Shown: positions 1-5,591 of the stretch, in pieces | Numbering within the stretch: the first letter of the stretch is position 1 | Layout: each line of letters begins with the position of its first letter | From: CAIWTU01 sp035686205 | GTDB taxonomy: Bacteria > Desulfobacterota > Desulfuromonadia > Geobacterales > Geobacteraceae | Direction: 5' to 3' | NCBI GenBank assembly: GCA_035686205.1 | Contig: DASRZQ010000190.1 | Coordinates: 1-7,432 of the forward strand | DNA: 7,432 bases | Translations under genes and position numbers: made by a program | Notes under the pieces: generated by a model | The model's database searches: none | Seen by the model: the letters and a program-made list of their open reading frames with translations, nothing else | What the model was told of the DNA's origin: nothing

Positions 1-697
1 ACATGCGGGCCTCGTCATCTCCCTCGACGCGGAGCTTGACGAAAACCTCGGGGAAATTCACGCAATAGGCGACCGACAGGCCGTCGGCGGGGCGGGCGAC
101 ATCCTTGACCCGGCCTTCTATCTGGGTTTCGGAGAGGCCGAAAACCCTGAACTGACGTGTTTGGATGTGCCGCTGTTCCTTCTTCAGCGAGCGGACCGCG
201 GGGATCACCGTTTCTTCCAGTATCCGTTTCATTTCGACGGGGACACCGGGCATGAAAAAGAAATATGTTCCCTTGTGCGGGAGCATGAAACCGCAGGCGG
301 TGCCCACCGGATTCGGCACCAGCGGCGCCTTCGCCGGCAGCAGGCACTGCTTTTCCGCGGCCGGGACCATTTCCCTTCCCGCCCTTGCATAAAACCTTTT
401 CAGGTGCGCCAGCGCCTCTTCGTTCAGCACCAGGTGCCTGCCGGCGGCCTTGGCCGCTGCCCTGGCTGTGATGTCGTCGACGGTCGGACCCAGCCCTCCG
501 GTGGCAATTACCACGTCGTTGCCTCCGGCCAGGGTTTCGATTGCCCCGATGATATCCGCTTCGTTGTCGCCCACGCACAGGTGCCGTCTCACCATCAGCC
601 CCTCGTCGTACATGCGGGTTGCGATATGGGCGGCGTTGGTATCGACGATTTCGCCGAAAAGCACCTCGTCGCCGATGGAAAGGATGGAAATATTCAT
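1..697 (-). CDS. cinA: CinA-like protein, N-terminal 232 codons (3' end outside window)
   Basis: The first 232 residues of a CinA family protein; the gene runs off the left edge. The visible part is the MoCF (molybdopterin-binding-like) domain, which in CinA proteins carries ADP-ribose pyrophosphatase activity linked to nucleotide repair. The family's C-terminal NMN deamidase domain would lie beyond the window. Landmarks: GDEVLFGEIVDTN at residues 9-21, ATGGLGPTVDDITARA at 65-80, and FFFMPGVPVEMKRIL at 146-160, all classic CinA motifs. The ATG at 697 is the natural start because the protein begins directly with the family's first beta strand (MNISILSIGDE). The ribosome binding site is only a GGGG run 6 bases upstream (704-707). 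The gene is last of the larB-larC-pgpA-cinA series and is separated from pgpA by an inverted-repeat element. The identity is secure; the exact start is very likely. Confidence 0.93.
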   Translation of the reverse strand, partial: MNISILSIGDEVLFGEIVDTNAAHIATRMYDEGLMVRRHLCVGDNEADIIGAIETLAGGNDVVIATGGLGPTVDDITARAAAKAAGRHLVLNEEALAHLKRFYARAGREMVPAAEKQCLLPAKAPLVPNPVGTACGFMLPHKGTYFFFMPGVPVEMKRILEETVIPAVRSLKKEQRHIQTRQFRVFGLSETQIEGRVKDVARPADGLSVAYCVNFPEVFVKLRVEGDDEARM

Positions 698-720
698 AAA
701 AAACCCCGATATAAAGTTAA

Positions 721-896
721 CCTGAATCCGTGGCGCCTTCACGCCGAGCAAGCAGAATGCCGGGGTTTGAACGCCGCTGACGCCGTTTCACGCCTGTTAC
801 ACCGGATGAACTTCGTCGGGCGGTCTCATCCCGTGGAAATGCAAAAAACCGAGGCGTTCCGCGCAGACGAAGGCGTGAAGGTGTCATGGATTCAGG
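721..896. repeat. Inverted-repeat element between pgpA and cinA (MITE- or REP-like)
   Basis: Two 25-base arms, 721-745 and 872-896, are inverted copies matching at 22 of 25 positions; the three differences are all G/A transitions. The octamer TTCACGCC also recurs inside at 786-793, and the interior holds several related ACGCC/GGCGT stretches, so the whole unit looks like a degenerate palindrome of about 176 bases. The right arm runs into pgpA and supplies its last few codons and stop. No convincing protein is encoded inside. It may be a non-autonomous mobile element, a paired REP unit or a chromosomal structural repeat. I cannot see target duplications clearly: the flanks are TTAA on the left and TTTA on the right. 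Confidence 0.6.
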
Positions 897-1342
897 TTTA
901 GGTATAACAGCAAATGCAGCGCCACGCACGAATAAATCCCGGCAACCAAGTCATCCAGGACCACTCCGTAGCCGTTTTTCAGGTTGCGGTCGAAGTAGCG
1001 GGCGGGCGGGATCTTGGTGATATCGAAGAAGCGGAACAGGAAGAACCCCAAAACCGCGCCTTTCCAGCTGAACGGCGCGGCAATCATGGTCACCAGGTAG
1101 CCGACCACCTCGTCTATGACGATCTTCGACGAATCCTTTTCATTGAAGATCACCTCGGCCCTTCCGGAAATCCAGCAGGAAAGCAGGGTGAAAGCCGCCA
1201 GGATTATGATGTAGAGGGCCACGGGCAGCCTTGCCATCAGGTAATACAGGGGAATGGCCGCCAGCGTGCCGACCGTGCCCGACGCCACGGGGCTGAATCC
1301 CGTGCCGAACCAGGTCGAGGCGATAATGACAAGACGTCTCAT
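884..1342 (-). CDS. pgpA: Phosphatidylglycerophosphatase A
   Basis: A 152-residue integral membrane phosphatase that removes the terminal phosphate from phosphatidylglycerophosphate, giving phosphatidylglycerol in the inner membrane. Family motifs are intact: GTVGTLAAIPLYY at residues 22-34, the acidic VIDEVVG at 75-81, FRFFDITKIPP at 103-113 and GVVLDDLVAG at 126-135, where the aspartates and glutamate are the expected metal-binding catalytic groups. Hydrophobic stretches lie near 24-37, 41-58, 81-104 and 131-147. The length is slightly below the E. coli protein. The start codon overlaps the larC stop as ATGA (1339-1342), so translation is probably coupled. The extreme C-terminus and the TGA stop lie inside the arm of an inverted repeat (872-896), so the tail may have been changed by that element. 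The identity is firm. Confidence 0.95.
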   Translation of the reverse strand: MRRLVIIASTWFGTGFSPVASGTVGTLAAIPLYYLMARLPVALYIIILAAFTLLSCWISGRAEVIFNEKDSSKIVIDEVVGYLVTMIAAPFSWKGAVLGFFLFRFFDITKIPPARYFDRNLKNGYGVVLDDLVAGIYSCVALHLLLYLNLNP

Positions 1343-2514
1343 GAAGAGCAGGTTTCCTTTTCGATTATTTTGTACACTTCAAGAAGGGGAATGCCCTTTT
1401 CCAGGGCAATCCTGCGGCATTCCTCGAATTCGGGGACGATACGCTCCGCCCCGCCGACGCAGCGGATCACCTTGACCAGCACCCTTCCCAGCGAAGTGTC
1501 ACGCTCCTCCGTGGAGCGCTCCAGTTTGATCCTGGACACCGGGTAATAACGCAGGCCGATGGCCGTCGACTCCGCCAGCACGAGGCGGGACAGGGACTGC
1601 AGTTTTTCCGGGAAACAGAGGAAAGTCAGTTTGACGCCGGGGCGGTTTTTCTTCATCTGCAAGGGTGAAAAGGCAACATCCAGCGCGCCGGCGGCGAATA
1701 ACCGCTCCATCAGGAACCCGAGAATTTCCGGGTTCATGTCGTCTATGTTTGTCTCGGCGACATACAGTTCGTCGCCCGGAAGACCGGCGCCGTTTTTTTC
1801 ACCCATGACCGCGCGCAGGATGTTCGGCACGTCCGGGAAATCCCTGTCGCCGGCGCCGTGCCCCGTTGCCAGAACGGTCATTGAAGGAGCAGGGCCGAAG
1901 GAATTGCCGAGCGCCGCCACTATCGCCGCGCCGGTCGGAGTGACGCGCTCGCCCTCGCCCAGTGTCCCGTGGACCGGGATCCCGCGAAGCAGTTCGGCGG
2001 TCGCCGGTGCCGGCACCGGCAGCCTCCCGTGGGCCGTCTCCACATAACCGCTGCCGAGCGGCAGGGCCGACACGTAAATTTCGCCGATGTCGAGACAATC
2101 GAGGCAGATCGCCGTTCCGACAATATCGACAATCGAGTCGATCGCTCCCACTTCGTGGAAATGCACATGACCGATCTCCACGCCGTGGACCCTGGCCTCC
2201 GCCTCCGCCAGCCGGAAAAAGACCCGCTGGGCACGTTCCTTCACCCTGTCGCCGAGCGAACTCTTTTCTATTATCCCTGCGATATCAGTATAGTGACGAT
2301 GGGGCTGATGCTCTTCCACGCGGACCGAAAATTTACGGGCCCGGATCCCTTTCCGGCAAGTATCTTCCGCCAGAAGGGAATAGCTGGAACGTGGGACGGC
2401 AAGTCCGGCAAGCTGCTCCCGCACCGTTTCCAGGGGCACGCCCAGGTCAAGCAGCGCGCCGACGGTCATGTCGCCGGAAATTCCGGCAAAACAGTCGAAA
2501 TAGATTATCCTCAA
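1339..2514 (-). CDS. larC: LarC, nickel insertion protein for the NPN cofactor
   Basis: A 391-residue LarC (formerly DUF111) that inserts nickel into the bis-thiocarboxylate pyridinium mononucleotide, the last step of nickel-pincer nucleotide synthesis, using CTP. Landmarks: the N-terminus MRIIYFDCFAGISGDM, a short His-rich loop HQPHRH (69-74), HVHFHEVGAIDSIVDIVG (116-133), NIDDMNPEILGFLMERL (256-272), and ALDVAFSPLQMKKNRPG (277-293). In Lactiplantibacillus plantarum larC is expressed through a frameshift; here it is one uninterrupted frame. The start is TTG at 2514-2512, backed by GAGGT at 2523-2527. An in-frame TAA stands a few codons upstream and no in-frame ATG lies between, so TTG is the credible start. 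It sits 200 bases after larB and overlaps pgpA. A TTGACA hexamer (2558-2563, minus) may give it its own promoter, but no good -10 follows. Confidence 0.95.
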   Translation of the reverse strand: MRIIYFDCFAGISGDMTVGALLDLGVPLETVREQLAGLAVPRSSYSLLAEDTCRKGIRARKFSVRVEEHQPHRHYTDIAGIIEKSSLGDRVKERAQRVFFRLAEAEARVHGVEIGHVHFHEVGAIDSIVDIVGTAICLDCLDIGEIYVSALPLGSGYVETAHGRLPVPAPATAELLRGIPVHGTLGEGERVTPTGAAIVAALGNSFGPAPSMTVLATGHGAGDRDFPDVPNILRAVMGEKNGAGLPGDELYVAETNIDDMNPEILGFLMERLFAAGALDVAFSPLQMKKNRPGVKLTFLCFPEKLQSLSRLVLAESTAIGLRYYPVSRIKLERSTEERDTSLGRVLVKVIRCVGGAERIVPEFEECRRIALEKGIPLLEVYKIIEKETCSS

Positions 2515-2599
2515 ACCGGTTACCTCGGGCTTAGGGTCTTATGTTCTTTTTTAACTTGTCAAAACCATAAAAATAAGTTCCAGGGAAAAACCCATTGTG

Positions 2600-2695
2600 A
2601 GCCAAGGATTTACACGGATAAAGGCAAAACATTCGGCTTTCAAAAATATATAAACGTTTTGATGTTTTAGAATTCATCCGTGTTCATCCGTGGCT
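2600..2695. repeat. Dispersed-type inverted repeat (ATCCGTG family) between larB and larC
   Basis: Arms at 2600-2620 and 2675-2695 are inverted copies agreeing at roughly 17 of 21 positions. The right arm holds two tandem ATCCGTG units (2676-2682 and 2686-2692). Nested inside is a second inverted pair, AAAACAT near 2626-2632 against ATGTTTT near 2662-2668, around an AT-rich centre. Intergenic sequences of the form ATCCGTGTTCATCCGTGG are, to my knowledge, common as multi-copy repeats in several bacterial phyla, though their function is not settled. The element fills most of the 200-base larB-larC gap, is lower in GC than the genes on either side, and would form a long hairpin in the larBC transcript. 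Confidence 0.6.
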
Positions 2696-2714
2696 AAAGC
2701 TGTTTTTGGCTTTA

Positions 2715-3461
2715 TTACCTGTTCATCAAACTCGCCGCGTAAGCCGCGCCGAAGCCGTTGTCGATATTCACAACGGTCACCCCGGAAGCGCATGAATTGA
2801 GCATCCCAAGAAGTGCGGCGATCCCGCCGAAAGAGGCTCCATACCCGACCGACGTGGGAACTGCTATTACCGGACGGTTCACCAGCCCTCCGACAACCGA
2901 CGGAAGCGCCCCTTCCATGCCCGCCACGACGATCAGCACCGAAGCGGAGAAAATCCGCTCCCTGTGGGCCAGCAGCCGGTGTATGCCGGATACTCCCACG
3001 TCGTATATATGGTCGACCTCGTTGCCCATCATCCTGGCGGTGACCAGCGCCTCCGCCGCCACCGGGATGTCCGAGGTGCCGGCCGAGATGACGAGGACCT
3101 TTCCTTTGCCCAGCATTTCCACGGGCTTCTGCTCGATGGTCAGGCAGCGGGCGTCGTCGTGGTATGCCGCGGCCGGAAATTTTTCCATGACGGAACGGGC
3201 CTTAACCGGGTCCAGGCGGGTGACAAGCACGTTATTGCCCCTGTCCACGAGCGCGGACAGTATCTGCACGATTTGTCCGGCGCTTTTCGGCTCCCCCAGG
3301 ATCACCTCGGGAAAACCCTGTCTCAGTTCCCGGTGATGGTCGACGCTGGCGCATCCGATCTCCTCGAAAGGAAGATGACGGAGACGTTCCAGGGCCTCCC
3401 CGACCTCCAGGTCGCCGCTTTTGACGTTATTTAAAAGTGTTTTCAGATCCTTGATATCCAT
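2715..3461 (-). CDS. larB: LarB, pyridinium-3,5-biscarboxylic acid mononucleotide synthase
   Basis: A 248-residue LarB, the first enzyme of nickel-pincer nucleotide synthesis. It carboxylates nicotinic acid adenine dinucleotide and releases AMP, giving the biscarboxylate that LarE then sulfurises and LarC metallates. The N-terminal part carries the family's RELRQGFPEVILGEPKS signature (44-60). The C-terminal PurE-like domain shows SAGTSDIP (126-133), DVGVSGIHRLL (154-164), AGMEGALPSVVGGL (180-193) and PTSVGYGASFGG (202-213). C224 in LNSCASG matches the cysteine reported to form a covalent adduct with the pyridine ring. The length is normal and the ATG at 3461 fits the family start. It is the first gene of the leftward cluster. 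larE and larA are not in this window. Confidence 0.95.
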   Translation of the reverse strand: MDIKDLKTLLNNVKSGDLEVGEALERLRHLPFEEIGCASVDHHRELRQGFPEVILGEPKSAGQIVQILSALVDRGNNVLVTRLDPVKARSVMEKFPAAAYHDDARCLTIEQKPVEMLGKGKVLVISAGTSDIPVAAEALVTARMMGNEVDHIYDVGVSGIHRLLAHRERIFSASVLIVVAGMEGALPSVVGGLVNRPVIAVPTSVGYGASFGGIAALLGMLNSCASGVTVVNIDNGFGAAYAASLMNR

Positions 3462-3552
3462 TGTCCGCTTCCCGGTCCATAAAATGTGCTGGATGTAAAG
3501 GTATCATTATTCATGGGACAAGTGAAGGGGTAAATGGCAGGTGAAAGTCTCG

Positions 3553-3587
3553 CCGGTTTCCGAATCAGAGGCCTTTCGAAACGCCGG
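3553..3587. other. Imperfect hairpin in the larB / small-gene divergent region
   Basis: CCGGTTTC at 3553-3560 can pair with GAAA-CG-CCGG at 3578-3587 around a loop of about 17 bases. It lies in the 222-base divergent gap between larB and the 73-residue gene. It has no T-tract, so it is not a terminator. It could be a leader structure or an operator, or chance in GC-rich DNA. Nothing else I recognise lies in this gap apart from a possible -10. Confidence 0.25.
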
Positions 3588-3638
3588 GGCTTCAGCATCC
3601 GGCCCGGTATCATGGCCGTGGATTTTCCGGTTTCGATG

Positions 3639-3647
3639 TGAGATAAT
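3639..3647 (+). promoter_or_regulatory. Possible extended -10 for the 73-residue gene
   Basis: TGA followed by GATAAT (3642-3647) resembles an extended -10 element. The -35 position (near 3619-3624, TGGATT) matches the consensus poorly. It is correctly placed about 37 bases upstream of the start at 3684, leaving room for the strong ribosome binding site. Confidence 0.35.
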
Positions 3648-3683
3648 AACACCATGCAAAGCGCCATCAAAGGAGGTGTTGTT

Positions 3684-3905
3684 ATGAGATGCGAATACAA
3701 CGATGGTTTGAAAGTCGACTATTCGGGATCTCTCCGCATACAGAAAGGTGATGAAGTCAACGTGTTCATGAAAGGGGACTTCATACCTTCCAATATCAGG
3801 AATGACCTGGACAGTGCAGTTAGCAGGAACAGCTGCGGCGATTTCAGAAAGATCGCCCAGGCGGTTACTGATACCGTCGGCAGCAAAGTGTGCATACACG
3901 AATAG
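3684..3905 (+). CDS. Uncharacterised 73-residue protein
   Basis: I do not recognise this small protein. The start is the ATG at 3684, chosen because AAAGGAGG (3669-3676) stands 7 bases upstream; the earlier in-frame ATG at 3654 has no such site. The protein is soluble-looking, has no signal peptide or membrane segment, and is mixed in charge, with three cysteines (C3, C51, C70). The first half reads like beta strands (KVDYSGSLRIQKGDEVNVF) and the second like a helix (DFRKIAQAVTDTVGSK). It is a monocistronic unit: a near-perfect ribosome binding site, then a terminator 38 bases after the stop. That packaging argues for a real, well translated gene. It lies between divergent larB and the riboswitch-controlled gene, with no functional link visible. 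Confidence 0.75.
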   Translation: MRCEYNDGLKVDYSGSLRIQKGDEVNVFMKGDFIPSNIRNDLDSAVSRNSCGDFRKIAQAVTDTVGSKVCIHE

Positions 3906-3942
3906 CTGACCGGAATATCGACAAAACGCGCCAAGCGTCGAA

Positions 3943-3981
3943 AAAACAAGCCGCCCTCTTTTACGGGGGCGGTTTTGTTTT
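3943..3981 (+). terminator. Intrinsic terminator after the 73-residue gene
   Basis: CCGCCC (3951-3956) pairs with GGGCGG (3967-3972) around a 10-base loop. The stem continues outward through an A-rich left flank and a T-rich right flank with one bulged T. The T-rich tail begins at 3973. The A-tract on the left means it could also work on the other strand, but no minus-strand gene ends here. Confidence 0.85.
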
Positions 3982-4045
3982 ATATGTTCAAATTGTAGCG
4001 TTCCTGTTTTTTTGATCCAGGATTAAATTTTTATAGTATTTTAAT

Positions 4046-4073
4046 TTGACAAATATTATTCTTTGCCTAGAAT
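4046..4073 (+). promoter_or_regulatory. Sigma70 promoter driving the riboswitch leader
   Basis: A perfect -35 TTGACA (4046-4051) and -10 TAGAAT (4068-4073) are separated by 16 bases. They sit in AT-rich DNA and imply a transcript start near 4080, just before the aptamer. Control of this gene is therefore expected to be largely at the RNA level. Confidence 0.8.
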
Positions 4074-4094
4074 AAAGAAACAAAATTTATTGAT

Positions 4095-4175
4095 GGTACA
4101 CGATAATACTAAACCATTCGCGAGGATGGGACGGAAAACCTACAGGGTCTCGCCGAGACAGCCGGGTCACCGAAA
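4095..4175 (+). promoter_or_regulatory. GEMM-Ib riboswitch aptamer, predicted 3',3'-cGAMP sensor
   Basis: The full GEMM-I architecture is present. The first hairpin pairs CCATTC (4114-4119) with GGATGG (4124-4129), closed by a GCGA tetraloop. The second pairs GTCTC (4147-4151) with GAGAC (4155-4159), followed by the AG bulge and CC expected of the tetraloop receptor. AAACC (4111-4115) and GGGACGGAAA (4128-4137) are the conserved joining strands. Aligned to the V. cholerae Vc2 c-di-GMP riboswitch, the base equivalent to G20 is A4108, and the G21-C46 pair is replaced by C4109-G4134. A at position 20 marks the GEMM-Ib group, shown in Geobacter to bind cGAMP. From memory the sequence closely resembles the structurally solved Geobacter sulfurreducens GSU1761 RNA. 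The alternative is a c-di-GMP or dual-ligand aptamer. Confidence 0.93.
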
Positions 4176-4207
4176 TGCCATAGAGGCACGCGGGTCCCGG
4201 TTTTTTT
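4162..4207 (+). terminator. Riboswitch expression platform: intrinsic terminator overlapping the aptamer
   Basis: CCGGG (4162-4166) pairs with CCCGG (4196-4200), and ACC (4169-4171) with GGT (4193-4195). An inner hairpin pairs TGCC (4176-4179) with GGCA (4185-4188). Seven T's follow (4201-4207). The left arm uses bases the aptamer also needs: CC at 4162-4163 closes its second hairpin, and ACC at 4169-4171 can pair with GGT at 4095-4097 in its closing stem. The two folds exclude each other, so ligand binding should prevent termination (an ON switch). The mechanism is inferred. Confidence 0.85.
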
Positions 4208-4276
4208 ACGCCTAAAAGGCTTCGCATACCGTTTAATTCAGATTAAATGAAACATCAGCAAAGGAGGAAAACAAAA

Positions 4277-4834
4277 ATGAGAAAAACCCTGGCATCAGTG
4301 TTTTTGATGTGTTTTCTGACCGTGGCCTTCGTCAGCAGTTCGGAAGCCGCCACTTTTACGGTCAATGCAAATCCGCTCTGGACGGACACGGGCATCGATT
4401 TGAACGGAAAAGCATACAAAATCAGCGGCGCCTTAGGCACCTGGAGCTGGGAGGGCGGTGTGATTACCGATGCGAACGGAACAACCGTTTCCGTATCTGA
4501 TACGTCATATTTAAACGACGAGTGGATCAGGAACGGCCAGCACGGTCAGCTGATCGGTTTTGTGGGCGATGCAAATCTGGACCCGAACGCCAATCCTCGC
4601 CAAATCTCGCAAGGGGACATTCGTCTTTTTGCTATCGGCACCGGATCGGTGACTTTGAGCGGGCTGACAGGCCGTCTCTGGCTGGGCATGAATGATGACT
4701 TCAGCAGTTTCAATACAGGAGACAATTCCGGTTCAGTTACAGTCAGCGTTGCGCCTGTTCCCGTTCCGGCTGCGTTTTGGCTGTTGGGCTCAGCTCTCTT
4801 GTGTCTCGTGGGAATCAGAAGGAAGAGAATTTGA
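4277..4834 (+). CDS. VPLPA-CTERM exported protein with LecA (PA-IL)-like domain
   Basis: A 185-residue exported protein. The start at 4277 follows AAGGAGG (4261-4267) at good spacing; an in-frame ATG at 4247 lacks this. Residues 1-24 form a signal peptide (MRK, hydrophobic core, cleavage likely after SSEA). Residues 26-158 resemble the PA-IL/LecA lectin fold: WTDTGIDLNGKAYKISG (35-51), GQLIGFVGD (90-98), and a C-terminal NDD...DNSGSVTVSV segment (139-158) that parallels the calcium- and sugar-binding loop of LecA. The tail VPVPAAFWLLGSALLCLVG (161-179) followed by RRKR is a VPLPA-type PEP-CTERM sorting signal, processed by an exosortase at the envelope. The gene is controlled by the upstream riboswitch and stands alone. 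Export and sorting tail are near certain; the lectin-like assignment is by eye, and the ligand is unknown. Confidence 0.88.
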   Translation: MRKTLASVFLMCFLTVAFVSSSEAATFTVNANPLWTDTGIDLNGKAYKISGALGTWSWEGGVITDANGTTVSVSDTSYLNDEWIRNGQHGQLIGFVGDANLDPNANPRQISQGDIRLFAIGTGSVTLSGLTGRLWLGMNDDFSSFNTGDNSGSVTVSVAPVPVPAAFWLLGSALLCLVGIRRKRI

Positions 4835-4860
4835 ATAATTTGATTCAATTCGCGAAAACC

Positions 4861-4916
4861 AAAGGGTCAGGCGCCCAGATTCAACTTGTGATTTTTTGAA
4901 TGCGTGACCCTTTTTT
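4861..4916. terminator. Bidirectional-looking terminator, possibly a REP-type hairpin
   Basis: AAAGGGTCA (4861-4869) and TGACCCTTT (4905-4913) are perfect inverted copies. A second pair, ATTCAA (4879-4884) and TTGAAT (4896-4901), is nested within, and a GGCGCC palindrome lies at 4870-4875. A T-run ends the right side. It sits between the convergent exported-protein gene and nitroreductase gene, 27 bases from one stop and 12 from the other, so it probably ends transcription from both sides. GGGTCA/TGACCC arms also recall the repeats used by REP-associated transposases. Confidence 0.7.
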
Positions 4917-4927
4917 CCCGCCAGTGT

Positions 4928-5440
4928 TCACCAATGATCATATTTCACGATGCGATCCAGGGGAAGACGATCCTTCGCGATGAGTGACGGATCGGACGGA
5001 TAGCCCAACGGCATCAATTCCACTACCCGGATTTTGTCCGGAATGTGGAGGATCTCTTTCACCTTTTTCTCGTCGAAAAGCCCGATCCAGCAGTTCCCCA
5101 GGCCCAGCTCCACGGCGGCCAGGCTCATGTGGTCAAGGGCGATCGCCACGTCTATGGGATAGCTGGGCTGCCCGCATCTCATAACATGGCCGTCCGTCTC
5201 CGCGCAGGCAACGATTATTATGGGGGCTTCGGCCAAAAATCCCTGGCCTCCCGCGGCAGCGGCGAGCTCTTTTCTTGTCCCGGGCTCACGCACTATCACG
5301 AATCTCCACTCCTGGCGATTGGCGGCCGAAGGGGCAAGCCGCGCCGCTTCCAGAACGGCGTTGAGCTTTTCATCCTCAACCGGCGTGGGCAGATAGGCCC
5401 GAACACTCTTCCTTGTTTTAATCGCTTCCATCACATTCAT
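4928..5440 (-). CDS. Nitroreductase family FMN-dependent oxidoreductase
   Basis: A 170-residue flavoprotein of the nitroreductase family, cytoplasmic, using FMN and NAD(P)H to reduce nitro compounds, quinones or related substrates; the physiological substrate is unknown. The N-terminal FMN-phosphate motif is KTRKSVRAYLPTPV (8-21), and LEAARLAPSAANRQEWRFVIV (30-50) is the second classic signature. PIDVAIALDHMSLAAVELGLGNCWIG (94-119) forms the central helix and dimer core, and VVELMPLGYPSDP (139-151) the C-terminal flavin contact. The frame is open upstream to 5698, but the ATG at 5440 is chosen because GGGAGGTG (5445-5452) precedes it and family homology begins there; the longer form would run into mutM. 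It is 151 bases downstream of mutM on the same strand and may be cotranscribed. Confidence 0.9.
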   Translation of the reverse strand: MNVMEAIKTRKSVRAYLPTPVEDEKLNAVLEAARLAPSAANRQEWRFVIVREPGTRKELAAAAGGQGFLAEAPIIIVACAETDGHVMRCGQPSYPIDVAIALDHMSLAAVELGLGNCWIGLFDEKKVKEILHIPDKIRVVELMPLGYPSDPSLIAKDRLPLDRIVKYDHW

Positions 5441-5591
5441 GGAACACCTCCCGCTTTGAAGGATGCAACGTCTTTGCCCAGTTGCCAGAGGATGATAATG
5501 GAAGAATCCGCCGGGCGCAATCCTCTTGTTTTTACATAGAGGGATGGAGATAAAACCGTCGACATCGAAGTTTGTCCCCATCTTCACCTTG

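Noticed and set aside
161..901. Long plus-strand frame opposite cinA
   Set aside because: It mirrors the clear CinA coding sequence on the minus strand, and its product has no family character.
717..929. Open frame of 70 codons on the minus strand between pgpA and cinA
   Set aside because: It lies within the inverted-repeat element and overlaps the pgpA end, has an Arg/Ser-rich low-complexity product and no ribosome binding site; the frame is a by-product of GC-rich palindromic DNA.
1969..2670. Plus-strand frame of 233 codons opposite larC running into the repeat
   Set aside because: Antisense shadow of larC extended by the repeat; no start signals and no recognisable motifs.
3443..3700. 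Minus-strand frame of 85 codons across the larB upstream region
   Set aside because: It overlaps the larB start and the 73-residue gene, has no ribosome binding site, and its product looks like translated non-coding DNA.
4095..4175. Calling the aptamer an ordinary c-di-GMP-I riboswitch
   Set aside because: The overall fold fits, but A at the G20 position and the C-G replacement of G21-C46 point to the cGAMP-binding subgroup.
4277..4351. Lipoprotein signal around the cysteine at residue 12 of the exported protein
   Set aside because: The sequence before the cysteine (VFLM) does not fit a lipobox, and a normal cleavage site occurs after SSEA.
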